A stretch of 58,506 bases of DNA from RUG14121 sp964533935 (GTDB lineage: Bacteria > Bacillota_I > Bacilli_A > RF39 > UBA660). Below the pieces are notes generated by a model. It worked only from the letters and a program-made list of their open reading frames with translations, was not told the DNA's origin and ran no database searches. The stretch is taken from NCBI GenBank assembly GCA_964533935.1, contig CAZHOG010000007.1, positions 1 through 58,506 of the forward strand, written 5' to 3'. Numbering within the stretch: position 1 is the stretch's first letter; every line of letters begins with the position of its first letter. Shown in pieces: positions 41,624 to 49,755 of this stretch. Both the position numbers and the translations under genes were made by a program.

Positions 41624-41658
41624 AAAAAACCTGTTCATAACTTAATAGTTATCAACAG
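41624..41658 (-). terminator. Terminator of the small exported-protein pair
   Basis: CTGTTGATAACT, loop ATTA, AGTTATGAACAG form an 11-bp stem with one G-G mismatch, followed by GTTTTTT on the minus strand, directly after the gene ending at 41660. Confidence 0.75.
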
Positions 41659-41659
41659 T

Positions 41660-42025
41660 TTATTCTAAATTCTTTTTTTCAAAACCATGAGTTGTATATT
41701 TATCACAACTAACATAAGCTTTATATTCTGTAACGTTTTTAAATGAAACAATTACATATCCACTGCATTCATGATCTTCAACTTTAGTAGTTGATAATAA
41801 ATTAGCTTCTTCTAATTCACTCATTTTAATTACTATATTTTCTCCATTTACTGGAAAATTAAAATCTGTTGCAGTATAAGTCTTAGTCGCTTCAACTAAA
41901 ACTCTTTCAAAGTTTTTATATTTTTCTGTTTTACTCTTATACATTAATCCAATCACAGTCAATGAAGTAAATAACAATAGCGCTACTATCCCCCATATAA
42001 TTGAAATTCTTTTCATTTTTTTCAT
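41660..42025 (-). CDS. Small membrane-anchored protein with C-x2-GY / C-x2-Y motif, paralogue 2
   Basis: The 121-residue protein has a membrane helix (about 7-28), a short spacer and an extracytoplasmic domain with MSELEEANLLS, then ECSGYVIVS and YVSCDKYTTHGF; two Cys about 25 residues apart could pair. The domain is similar to that of the preceding gene, so the two are paralogues. ATG at 42025 overlaps the stop of that gene (TAATG). No known family is recognised. A pseudopilin-like helix was considered, but the Glu5 processing signature is missing. Confidence 0.6.
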   Translation of the reverse strand: MKKMKRISIIWGIVALLLFTSLTVIGLMYKSKTEKYKNFERVLVEATKTYTATDFNFPVNGENIVIKMSELEEANLLSTTKVEDHECSGYVIVSFKNVTEYKAYVSCDKYTTHGFEKKNLE

Positions 42026-42450
42026 TAGGCACCTAATCTCCATTCTTGATATCCTTCTGTTTGATATCCATCACATTTTATATAAGACTCACTTGTTAAC
42101 TTGTTATCTTTATTACGAATCAAAGAATAACCCATACATTTATCACTACTTGAAGTTTCTATTAAATCATCCTCAGTTAGCATTTTATATTTCAATAAAT
42201 TATCTGTAGATATCGTAATTACTCCATTAGATATTTCTTCAGTATAATAATCATTTATATATTTAAGAGAAGCTTCATCTAATTTAGTTTCAATATCTGA
42301 ATAAGTACTTTCTTCTAACATAAAAGAACTTAAATCTGGTAAATTACTATACAGTCTCATAATAAAAAATGTTGCAATCAATAAAAATATTAAAAGAACT
42401 GAGCCACCAATTAAAAATGAACGATAGCCCCAACCATTATTATTTAACAT
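42025..42450 (-). CDS. Small membrane-anchored protein with C-x2-GY / C-x2-Y motif, paralogue 1
   Basis: The 141-residue protein has an N-terminal membrane helix (about 11-33) and an extracytoplasmic domain with STDNLLKYKMLTEDDL, then KCMGYSLIR and YIKCDGYQTEGY. The same spacing of Cys-x-GY and Cys-x-x-Tyr-x-Thr-x-Gly occurs in the next gene. The promoter lies at 42472-42500 and ATG at 42450 follows GGGAGTG. Function unknown; both may be parts of a surface or envelope sensor. Confidence 0.6.
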   Translation of the reverse strand: MLNNNGWGYRSFLIGGSVLLIFLLIATFFIMRLYSNLPDLSSFMLEESTYSDIETKLDEASLKYINDYYTEEISNGVITISTDNLLKYKMLTEDDLIETSSSDKCMGYSLIRNKDNKLTSESYIKCDGYQTEGYQEWRLGA

Positions 42451-42471
42451 AGTAATCACTCCCTAAAAAAC

Positions 42472-42500
42472 ATTATAATCTAATAATATTTATTTATCAA
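42472..42500 (-). promoter_or_regulatory. SigA-type promoter of the paralogous small-protein pair
   Basis: TTGATA (-35), 17 bases, TATAAT (-10), ending about 22 bases upstream of the ATG at 42450 on the minus strand. Confidence 0.75.
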
Positions 42501-42538
42501 GATTTCTATTTAACAACTTTTACTAATAATTATACATA

Positions 42539-42799
42539 TTAAATTTTTCTTTGTTGAATTATTATTGGTCCGAACTCAGTGGCTTTAATACTTTTTCTAT
42601 TATATTTATACATTTTATATCCTAGTCCAACACATTCATAAGTCGTTCCATCATCATAAGAATAATTTTTTTCACTTAAACAAAAATATGGTTTCTTATC
42701 ATTTCTTGTTCTAAAATAATCACAGAATACAATTGACACCCAAACAACTAAAGCTACTAAGATTATAATTTTTAAAATAAGTACAAATATTTTTTTCAT
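42539..42799 (-). CDS. Small single-pass membrane protein
   Basis: The 86-residue protein has one long N-terminal helix (about 4-28) and an extracytoplasmic part with DDGTTYECVGLGYKMYKYNR, preceded by PYFCLSEKNYSY, so it has two Cys available for a disulfide. The tail contains EFGPI. I do not recognise a named family; similar short proteins are found as hypotheticals in Firmicutes, as far as I recall. It stands alone, about 40 bases upstream of the paired paralogues' promoter region. Confidence 0.6.
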   Translation of the reverse strand: MKKIFVLILKIIILVALVVWVSIVFCDYFRTRNDKKPYFCLSEKNYSYDDGTTYECVGLGYKMYKYNRKSIKATEFGPIIIQQRKI

Positions 42800-42841
42800 T
42801 AGTCACACCTCTATTTATATATTTATTATAAATGAAAAAGA

Positions 42842-42872
42842 TAAAAAAAACTACCTATAAAATATAGGTAGA
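42842..42872 (-). terminator. Terminator of the gpmI-pduL-dus operon
   Basis: A 9-bp stem (CTACCTATA, loop TTT on the minus strand) is followed by eight T residues just after the dus stop codon. Confidence 0.88.
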
Positions 42873-42876
42873 CATA

Positions 42877-43854
42877 TTAATTGTTAATGCCTTCATACTC
42901 ATCTAATAAATTAAATAATTCTGTTGAACTTTTACAAGTACATATCCTTGTTTTAAATTCTTTGCTATTAGGTAACCCTACCAAATAATATAAAATATTA
43001 GTTCTAATTTCTAATAACGCAGTATTCTCACCTTTATCATCTTTTAATAAGTTATAATGTCTTTTCATCATTTCAACTTTTTCATGAACAGAAACTGGTT
43101 GTGGTAATTCACAATTATTTAAATAATTAACGCATTCTTTTATTAACCATGGATTGCCTAAACAACCTCTACCAATCATTACGGCATCACAACCAGTGGT
43201 ATCTAACATTTCCTTTGCCTTATAACAACTTGTTACATCACCATTTCCAATAACCGGAATACTTACATTTTCTTTGACTTCTTTTATAATGTTCCAATTT
43301 GCTTTACCACTATATCCTTGACTTCTAGTTCTTCCATGAATAGTAATAGCGCTTGCTCCTGCTTTTTCACATATTTTTGCAACTTCTACAGCATTTATAT
43401 GATTTTCGTCCCATCCTGATCTAATCTTAACAGTTACTGGAACACAAACAGCTTCTTTTACAGCTTTTACTATTTCATATATCTTTTCTGGATTTTTTAA
43501 TAATGCACTACCTGCTTGACTTTTCAATGCAACTTTTGGAACAGGACATCCCATATTAATATCTATAATATCTGGATGCATTTTTTCTTCAATTATTTTT
43601 GCAGCGGTTACAAATGAATTGACATCACTACCAAATATTTGTTGAGCAATAGGTCTTTCTTCTTCACGCATTTTAAGCATTCTTAATGTTTTATCATTAT
43701 CATAGCAAATGGCTTTATCACTTACCATTTCGGCAAATATTAAACCAGCACCCATTTCTTTAATTATTGTTCTATATGAAGTGTTAGAAAAACCAGCCAT
43801 TGGAGCCATCACTATTTGATTCTTTATTTCAACATTACCTATTTTAAAACTCAT
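42877..43854 (-). CDS. dus: tRNA-dihydrouridine synthase, DusB type
   Basis: The 325-residue flavoenzyme reduces uridines in the tRNA D-loop. Motifs: VMAPMAGFSNTSYR at the N-terminus, DINMGCPVPKV with the catalytic Cys, SALLKNPEKI, VTVKIRSGWDE and IHGRTRSQGYSG, and VIGNGDVTS for FMN binding. The first Met follows its start overlapping the pduL stop. It is the last gene of the gpmI-pduL-dus unit, an unusual grouping. Confidence 0.94.
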   Translation of the reverse strand: MSFKIGNVEIKNQIVMAPMAGFSNTSYRTIIKEMGAGLIFAEMVSDKAICYDNDKTLRMLKMREEERPIAQQIFGSDVNSFVTAAKIIEEKMHPDIIDINMGCPVPKVALKSQAGSALLKNPEKIYEIVKAVKEAVCVPVTVKIRSGWDENHINAVEVAKICEKAGASAITIHGRTRSQGYSGKANWNIIKEVKENVSIPVIGNGDVTSCYKAKEMLDTTGCDAVMIGRGCLGNPWLIKECVNYLNNCELPQPVSVHEKVEMMKRHYNLLKDDKGENTALLEIRTNILYYLVGLPNSKEFKTRICTCKSSTELFNLLDEYEGINN

Positions 43855-44408
43855 ATAATTAATTCAACCTCATCGCCACTATTTAATTGCATACTATTTG
43901 CATCATCTGTATCTATATGTACTTCAAAATAACCATTATCAGTTATTTTAGTAAAAGCAGTTACTTCCCCACCTTTTATTCCATTTACTTTTAATTTAAC
44001 TTCTTGATCATCATTAACTCTTAAAACTTTAGCCATATCTTTACTCATATGAACATGACGATTAGGAATGATACAACAATTCTTCAAATTAAAACTTCCA
44101 TTAGATGTAGTAATAATTAAATCAATAGCATTTTCTAAATCCCCACTTTTTCTTACGGGAGGATTAATTTTCAATTTTCTAGCATCACTATTTGTAATTT
44201 CAACTTGATTATATTTTCTAAATGGCCCAATAATTCTAACATTTTCTATTTTAATGCCATTAGCTTCTATAGTTACTGTTTCATTCGCCGCAAATTCACT
44301 AGGTTGATTCAAATCTTTCTTTTTAGACATATTTTTTTCAAACATCATTCTATATGCATTTTCAGTCAAATGTATATGCCTATTACTAATTCCAACTTTT
44401 ACTTTCAT
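43851..44408 (-). CDS. pduL: PduL-type phosphate acyltransferase
   Basis: The 185-residue protein has the duplicated PduL barrel: VKVGISNRHIHLTENAY at the N-terminus and CCIIPNRHVHMSKDMAKVL in the middle. His-rich HIHL and HVHM provide the zinc ligands. The enzyme swaps phosphate and CoA on acetyl or propionyl groups. The encapsulation peptide of microcompartment versions is absent, and no shell genes lie nearby, so I infer a cytosolic phosphotransacetylase that replaces Pta in acetate formation. It overlaps dus and lies seven bases after gpmI. Confidence 0.9.
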   Translation of the reverse strand: MKVKVGISNRHIHLTENAYRMMFEKNMSKKKDLNQPSEFAANETVTIEANGIKIENVRIIGPFRKYNQVEITNSDARKLKINPPVRKSGDLENAIDLIITTSNGSFNLKNCCIIPNRHVHMSKDMAKVLRVNDDQEVKLKVNGIKGGEVTAFTKITDNGYFEVHIDTDDANSMQLNSGDEVELII

Positions 44409-44414
44409 AATCCC

Positions 44415-45923
44415 TTAATTCTTTTCTATTAAACTTTTTGTTTCTTGCATTTCTTTTGGTAATGCAATATCCATATATTCTAAAATTGTTGGAGCAACAT
44501 TTGTTAAATCTCCACTTTCTTTCAATTTAATACTTTTATCAGTAATAATAAAAGGTACCTTAGATAAAGTATGAGTAGTAACCTTATTATTATTTTCATC
44601 TAACATTATATCCGCATTTCCATGATCTGCTAATATAACAACTTTATAAAAATTATTTTCTGCTTCCTCAATTAGTTTTCCTAAACAAATATCAACAGCC
44701 ATTATAGCTTTTACAGCAGCATCATAATTACCTGTATGACCAACCATATCTGGATTAGCAAAATTAACTAAAACAAAGTCAACATCTTTTTCTAAACAGG
44801 AAATAACTTTTTTAGTAACTTCAACTGCACTCATTTGAGGTTTCATATCATATGTTGCAACAGCAGGTGAAGGAATCAAATATTTTGTACATCCTTCAAT
44901 TGAACCATTATATGTACCGTCAAAAAAGAATGTTACATGTGCAAATTTTTCTGTTTCTGCAACTCTTGCTTGCGATAATCCTAATTTTGACAAATAAATC
45001 CCCAATGGATTTTCCACTACATTTGATTCCATAAAATTTATAGTTTTAATATTTTTAGCAATTGGAAAAAAACTATATATTTTTAAATTATCATAATTGT
45101 TTGTTTTAAACTCTGAAAAAGAAGGATTTACTAAAGTATCCATAATTTGTAATGCACGATCATTTCGATAATTCATCCATAAAACTACATCGCCATCTTT
45201 TATTTTTTTATAATTATTTGTTATCAATGGTGGAATAAATTCATCAGTTAATTTTTTCTTATAGCAATTGTTTAACATACTTTCAATATTAATGGTTTTT
45301 ATTCCTTTTCCATTGCAAATTAAATCATAATAAGTTTTAATTCTATCATAATGTTTATCACGATCCATAGCATAATATCTTCCACAGATACTTCCTATTC
45401 CAGCATTTGGATTATTTTTAATTTTCTTTTCTAAAATTTTAATATAATCATATGCTTCTGTTACACCAGTGTCTCTTCCATCAGTAATTAAATTAAAATT
45501 AATATTCTTTATTTGATTAGAAGTTAAACTATCATACATTTGTAAAAAATGTTGCATATTTGAATGCACTTTTCCAGGACTAAATAAGCCAATAATATGA
45601 ATTGTTTTTTCTGTTTCTTGTAGATAACTTATTAAATTCAAAAAATCATTATTATCTGATATTTGATTTTTAAAGAATTCATTAATTAGTGTTTCATTTT
45701 GTTTAATTTTTCTTCCAGCACCAATAGTCATATGACCAACTTCACTGTTTCCAAATTGATTTTTTTCAAGACCAACATATTCTTCAGATGCATATAAAGA
45801 AGAATGAGGATATTTTTTCCACAATTCATAAAAATTAACAGGATTAGCTTCTAAAATAGCATTACCATGTTTTTCTTCTCTCAAACCAAAACCATCTAAA
45901 ATAATTGTTAAAATCTTTTTCAT
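44415..45923 (-). CDS. gpmI: 2,3-bisphosphoglycerate-independent phosphoglycerate mutase
   Basis: The 502-residue manganese enzyme converts 3-phosphoglycerate to 2-phosphoglycerate. The alkaline-phosphatase fold appears as LDGFGLREEKHGNAI, the catalytic Ser region FGNSEVGHMTIGAGR, DGRDTG, and ILADHGNADIM with ADHGN metal ligands. Motif AMDRDKHYDR is also present. ATG at 45923 follows AAAGGATG. Lower glycolysis is split between this operon and the gap-pgk-tpiA unit beyond spo0A. Confidence 0.96.
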   Translation of the reverse strand: MKKILTIILDGFGLREEKHGNAILEANPVNFYELWKKYPHSSLYASEEYVGLEKNQFGNSEVGHMTIGAGRKIKQNETLINEFFKNQISDNNDFLNLISYLQETEKTIHIIGLFSPGKVHSNMQHFLQMYDSLTSNQIKNINFNLITDGRDTGVTEAYDYIKILEKKIKNNPNAGIGSICGRYYAMDRDKHYDRIKTYYDLICNGKGIKTINIESMLNNCYKKKLTDEFIPPLITNNYKKIKDGDVVLWMNYRNDRALQIMDTLVNPSFSEFKTNNYDNLKIYSFFPIAKNIKTINFMESNVVENPLGIYLSKLGLSQARVAETEKFAHVTFFFDGTYNGSIEGCTKYLIPSPAVATYDMKPQMSAVEVTKKVISCLEKDVDFVLVNFANPDMVGHTGNYDAAVKAIMAVDICLGKLIEEAENNFYKVVILADHGNADIMLDENNNKVTTHTLSKVPFIITDKSIKLKESGDLTNVAPTILEYMDIALPKEMQETKSLIEKN

Positions 45924-45945
45924 AATAGTCATCCTTTACAAGGAA

Positions 45946-45974
45946 ATCATAACACAACTCAAAAAAAAAGACAA
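45946..45974 (-). promoter_or_regulatory. Promoter of gpmI-pduL-dus overlapping the spo0A terminator
   Basis: TTGTCT (-35, 45974-45969), 17 bases, TATGAT (-10, 45951-45946) with a TGT extension. The -35 and most of the spacer are the 3' arm and T tract of the spo0A terminator. Confidence 0.6.
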
Positions 45975-46000
45975 TTTATAACATTACAACTTTATTGTCT
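45961..46000 (-). terminator. Terminator of spo0A
   Basis: A 7-bp stem AGACAAT/ATTGTCT encloses the spo0A stop codon and is followed by nine T residues on the minus strand. Confidence 0.7.
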
Positions 46001-46740
46001 AATCTTAATCTGTCAGTTAAAGTGATTATAAATTCTGCATTTGTAGGTTTACTTCTATCATAATCAACACTGTTTCCAAAATATTTATCCATAAGTTGAT
46101 AATCTCCTCTAGACCAACTTACTTCTATTGCATGTCTTATTGCTCTTTCTACTCTAGATGATGTAGTATCATATTTCATTGCTAATTCTGGATATACTTC
46201 TTTTGTTATACCTTTTAGCATATCAGGCTCTTTATACATCATCATAATACCATCCCTAATATATTGATATCCTCTAATATGAGAAGGCATTCCTAATTTA
46301 TGTAACATATCTGATATTTCAACACGTAAATCATTATCTTTATCAACAACATGACTTTCTTTTAAATTCATTATTTCTAAAATTCTTTTTTCTAAAGAAT
46401 CCATATTAAATGGTTTCATCATATAATAATCTATGTTATATTCACTAACCATTTTAATTGTATACTCTTTTTTATAGCTTGTTAAAATAATAACATGTTT
46501 ATTAATATTTTCTTCTTTCATCTTTTCTAATAGAGCAATACCATCAATATCAGGCATAATTAAATCCATTAAAATAAGATCATATTGATTTTGATTATTT
46601 TTTATATAATCCCAACCATCTTTTCCGTTTACTGCAGTTAAAACTAAATTAATTACTTCATGCTTACTAAAATACTCCTTTACTTTACTTACGATATATT
46701 CATTATCATCAATCATAAGTACATTGATTTTGTTTGACAT
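45976..46740 (-). CDS. spo0A: Spo0A, master response regulator of sporulation
   Basis: The 254-residue protein has a receiver domain (1-122) with MIDDNEYIV acidic pocket, the phosphorylated Asp in LILMDLIMPDIDG, Thr/Ser in ILTS and Lys in MKPF, and a Spo0A_C effector domain (about 145-254) with HKLGMPSHIRGYQYIRDGI and VERAIRHAIEVSWSRG, the recognition helix. The family begins sporulation through 0A boxes. It is a single gene between glycolytic operons. An exact 0A box lies 116 bases upstream. Confidence 0.97.
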   Translation of the reverse strand: MSNKINVLMIDDNEYIVSKVKEYFSKHEVINLVLTAVNGKDGWDYIKNNQNQYDLILMDLIMPDIDGIALLEKMKEENINKHVIILTSYKKEYTIKMVSEYNIDYYMMKPFNMDSLEKRILEIMNLKESHVVDKDNDLRVEISDMLHKLGMPSHIRGYQYIRDGIMMMYKEPDMLKGITKEVYPELAMKYDTTSSRVERAIRHAIEVSWSRGDYQLMDKYFGNSVDYDRSKPTNAEFIITLTDRLRLDNKVVML

Positions 46741-46791
46741 GATTTTCCTTTCTCTTTCTAATTTATATTTTCTGCACTACTCCTAAATTAT

Positions 46792-46833
46792 AAAAAAGAA
46801 AATGACAAAATACTAGAAAATATTTTGTCATTA
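46792..46833 (-). terminator. Terminator of the gap-pgk-tpiA operon
   Basis: A 12-bp perfect stem (AATGACAAAATA, loop of eight) is followed by TTCTTTTTT on the minus strand, in the intergenic space before spo0A. Confidence 0.85.
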
Positions 46834-46855
46834 TTTGTAACTTTACACAATTTTA

Positions 46856-46862
46856 TGTCGAA
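46856..46862 (+). promoter_or_regulatory. Candidate 0A box upstream of spo0A
   Basis: TGTCGAA matches the Spo0A binding core and lies 116 bases upstream of the spo0A start, next to the tpiA stop codon. It is the only such word seen in this intergenic region. The orientation relative to spo0A is reversed (TTCGACA on the coding strand). Confidence 0.4.
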
Positions 46863-47534
46863 TTATGAAACTTTTCTTATTATATTATGTAATATATTGA
46901 TATTTAATGCAGAATTTCCTAATAAAAATCCTTTTATTTTGTCATTTTTTAACAAATAATCAATATTTGTGTCAGTAACATGTCCTCCATAAACTATTTC
47001 GTTATTTGTTAATGTTGAAATATAATTAATCATTTCATTCAAATAATCATAATCTAATTCTATTTCTTGTCCAATTGCCCAGATTGGTTCATAGGCAATT
47101 ATAGCATTAGAAAACAAATTACTTTTTACATCGTCAAGTTGTTTCTTTATTATTAATTTAGCATTTTCTAAATCTTTGGATTCTTCAGAAATACAATAAA
47201 TCACCTTTATATTATTTTTATTAGCTTGAATTATTTTTTTATTTAATAATTCACTATCTTCTTTAAATTTAAATCTTCTTTCAGCATGTCCAATAATCAC
47301 ATAATCGATTAATAATGATGATAATTGTTTACCTGTTATTTCACCTGTAATACATTCATCATAAGCAGATATATCTTGAGCACCTACTTTATACTGTGAA
47401 AAATTATATAAATAAGGTAATGACGGACAAATAATAAAATTAATACCTGTAGTATTAATCTTATCTATTTCTTTTTTATATGCAACTATATCTTCATAAA
47501 TAAAATTATTTTTTAAATTACATATTATTTTCAT
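46863..47534 (-). CDS. tpiA: Triosephosphate isomerase
   Basis: The 223-residue enzyme interconverts dihydroxyacetone phosphate and glyceraldehyde-3-phosphate. Catalytic residues are Lys in CNLKNN (normally NWKMN), His in IIGHAERR and Glu in AYEPIWAIG; the phosphate loop contains YGGHV and the C-terminal LLGNSAL. It is about 25 residues shorter than most and its N-terminus is divergent, but the active site is intact. ATG at 47534 overlaps the end of pgk, with GAGG upstream. Confidence 0.93.
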   Translation of the reverse strand: MKIICNLKNNFIYEDIVAYKKEIDKINTTGINFIICPSLPYLYNFSQYKVGAQDISAYDECITGEITGKQLSSLLIDYVIIGHAERRFKFKEDSELLNKKIIQANKNNIKVIYCISEESKDLENAKLIIKKQLDDVKSNLFSNAIIAYEPIWAIGQEIELDYDYLNEMINYISTLTNNEIVYGGHVTDTNIDYLLKNDKIKGFLLGNSALNINILHNIIRKVS

Positions 47535-48726
47535 CTTCAGTAGCCTCATCTATTCCATCTAAACCTACAAGGCGTCCACTTGTTAAGTATTCTAGTGTTG
47601 CTCCTCCACCACTAGATAAATATGTAAAACTGTTAGAAAAGCCAAAATTATTAACAGCTGAAACAGAATCTCCACCACCAACTACTACAATTTTATTACT
47701 TTCTGATAACAATCTTAAAAATTCTTTAGTCCCGTTTGAAAATCTATTGTCTTCATATTTTCCCATGGTACCATTAACAAATATTGTTTCACTTTGATTA
47801 ATTGCTGTACTGTATTTTTCAAGAGTCTTGTTTCCACAGTCTAAAATAATATCGTCGTCACCGACTTGATTAATTGATTTATATGCAACATACTCTTTAT
47901 TATAGGTATTACCAACTATAACATCTAAAGGTAACATAATTTTATTACGATTGTTTAATAAAATATTTTTAACTTTCTCTAATATCTCAGGATTTTTACT
48001 TGCTAAACTTTGTCCAACATTTAAATTTAAAGCCTTTAAAAAAGTATTAGCAATACCACCAGTAAGTAATAGATAATCGCATTTATTTAAGAATGCCTCA
48101 ATTAAATTGATTTTATCTTCTATTTTAGCTCCACCCATAACTACAGTTAATGGTTTTTTAGCATTAATAACAAATTTGTTTAATTGGATTAATTCTCTTT
48201 CAACTAAAAAACCTATACAACTTGGAACATATTTACTTATTCCATAAGTTGATGCATGTTTACGATGTGCACTACCAAAAGCATCCATAACAAATACATC
48301 ACATAATGATGCCCAATACATTGATAATTGTGGATCACATCCACTTTCTAATTTACCATTTAAATCTTCATATCTTGTATTTTCTAAAAGTAAAATATCT
48401 TTTGGTAACATAGTATCAACTTGCATATATAAATTTATTGTTCTAGTTTCTTTTGAAAAATATACTTCTCTATTTAATAATTCTTTTAATTTAGTAGCTA
48501 CTGGAGCCAAAGAATTAGCATATGCGTCCTCTTTTGTTTTTACTTTTCCAAGGTGACTTAATATTACTATTTTACAATCATTTTCTATCAAATATTTTAT
48601 TGTATCAAGACTAGCTCTAATTTTTGAATCATCAAGGATAATTCCATTTTTTATTGGAACATTATAATCAACTCTTAAAACTACTTTTTTATTTTTAAGA
48701 TCAACATCTCTAATAGTTTTATACAT
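47518..48726 (-). CDS. pgk: Phosphoglycerate kinase
   Basis: The 402-residue kinase makes ATP from 1,3-bisphosphoglycerate. The N-domain has VVLRVDYNVPIKNG, SHLGKVK and FGSAHRKHAS, and the C-domain VVGGGDSVSAVNNF with the late GGGATLEYL loop. Length is standard. It lies between gap and tpiA in a typical Firmicutes order, and AGAGAGG precedes its start 18 bases from gap. Confidence 0.97.
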   Translation of the reverse strand: MYKTIRDVDLKNKKVVLRVDYNVPIKNGIILDDSKIRASLDTIKYLIENDCKIVILSHLGKVKTKEDAYANSLAPVATKLKELLNREVYFSKETRTINLYMQVDTMLPKDILLLENTRYEDLNGKLESGCDPQLSMYWASLCDVFVMDAFGSAHRKHASTYGISKYVPSCIGFLVERELIQLNKFVINAKKPLTVVMGGAKIEDKINLIEAFLNKCDYLLLTGGIANTFLKALNLNVGQSLASKNPEILEKVKNILLNNRNKIMLPLDVIVGNTYNKEYVAYKSINQVGDDDIILDCGNKTLEKYSTAINQSETIFVNGTMGKYEDNRFSNGTKEFLRLLSESNKIVVVGGGDSVSAVNNFGFSNSFTYLSSGGGATLEYLTSGRLVGLDGIDEATEDENNM

Positions 48727-48744
48727 AAATTCACCTCTCTTTAA

Positions 48745-49755
48745 TTATTTTTTTGGAAATAAACATTTAGCAGTTCTTAACATTTGAGCAGTATAACCTA
48801 ATTCATTGTCATACCAAGCAACTATTTTAACAAGTTGTTTTCCATCAACTTCAACAACATTTGTTAACAATCCATCAACAAGTGCCCCACATTTTTTACC
48901 CAATATATCTGATGATACTACTGGATCCATAGTATATTTTAAAGTTTCATTTTGATTATCAAATAATAATTTATTTACTTCATCAATACTAGTATTCTTT
49001 TTTAATTCTAGAGTTACATCAATAACTGAACCATCTGATACCGGAACACGATAAGCGTTACCATCTAGTTTATCTAATAAATCTGGAATAACTTTTCCAA
49101 TAGCTTTTGCTGCACCAGTTGTTGCTGGAACAATATTCATAGCACAAGCTCTACCTCTTCTACTTTGATATCCTTTTTTATGAGGAACATCTAGAGTAGC
49201 TTGATCATTAGTATATGCATGAACAGTAGTCATAAACCCTTTTTCTATCCCTAAATTATCATTAATAACTTTTAAAACAGGAGCTAAACAATTAGTTGTA
49301 CAAGATGCTGCAGATATAATTTCATCATCTTTACTCAATGTATCATTATTTACATTGTATACAATTGTTTTCATATCTCCCTTAGCTGGTGCTGATATTA
49401 CAACTTTTTTAGCACCAGCAGCTATATGTTTATGTGCATCTTCTAAATTTGTAAATAAACCAGTACATTCTAATACTAGATCTATATCCAATTCACCCCA
49501 AGGTAAATTAGCAGGATCCTTTTCAGAATATACTTTTATTCTTTTGATATTATTAATAATAATCTCATCATTATCATATGCTATTAAATCCTCATGAAAA
49601 CTTCTATGATTAGTATCATATCTTAATAAGTAAGATAATTCTTCAGCACTAGTTAAATCATTAATAGCGACAACATCAAAATCCTCACTTAATATCATTT
49701 CGCGGAATGCAACTCTACCAATTCTTCCAAATCCATTAATTGCAACTCTTATCAT
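48745..49755 (-). CDS. gap: Glyceraldehyde-3-phosphate dehydrogenase, NAD-dependent
   Basis: The 336-residue enzyme has the Rossmann fingerprint INGFGRIGR, the catalytic SCTTNCLAP with active-site Cys near 153, His in TVHAYTNDQ and the S-loop PHKKGYQSRRGRACAMNIVP. It forms 1,3-bisphosphoglycerate and NADH. Asp at the end of the second strand (NDLT) supports NAD preference. Its start overlaps the nucleoside kinase stop by one base. Confidence 0.97.
   Translation of the reverse strand: MIRVAINGFGRIGRVAFREMILSEDFDVVAINDLTSAEELSYLLRYDTNHRSFHEDLIAYDNDEIIINNIKRIKVYSEKDPANLPWGELDIDLVLECTGLFTNLEDAHKHIAAGAKKVVISAPAKGDMKTIVYNVNNDTLSKDDEIISAASCTTNCLAPVLKVINDNLGIEKGFMTTVHAYTNDQATLDVPHKKGYQSRRGRACAMNIVPATTGAAKAIGKVIPDLLDKLDGNAYRVPVSDGSVIDVTLELKKNTSIDEVNKLLFDNQNETLKYTMDPVVSSDILGKKCGALVDGLLTNVVEVDGKQLVKIVAWYDNELGYTAQMLRTAKCLFPKK

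Noticed and set aside
41542..41658. Replication origin at the TTATNAACA cluster
   Set aside because: No dnaA, dnaN or rpmH nearby and the words are explained by two terminator hairpins.
42025..42450. Type IV pseudopilin
   Set aside because: The helix is not preceded by a prepilin peptidase site with Glu5.
46741..46800. SigH- or SigA-type promoter directly before spo0A
   Set aside because: TATAAT after the tpiA terminator has its nearest TTGTCA only 10 bases away, and AGGAGT lacks a spaced GAAT; no confident promoter.
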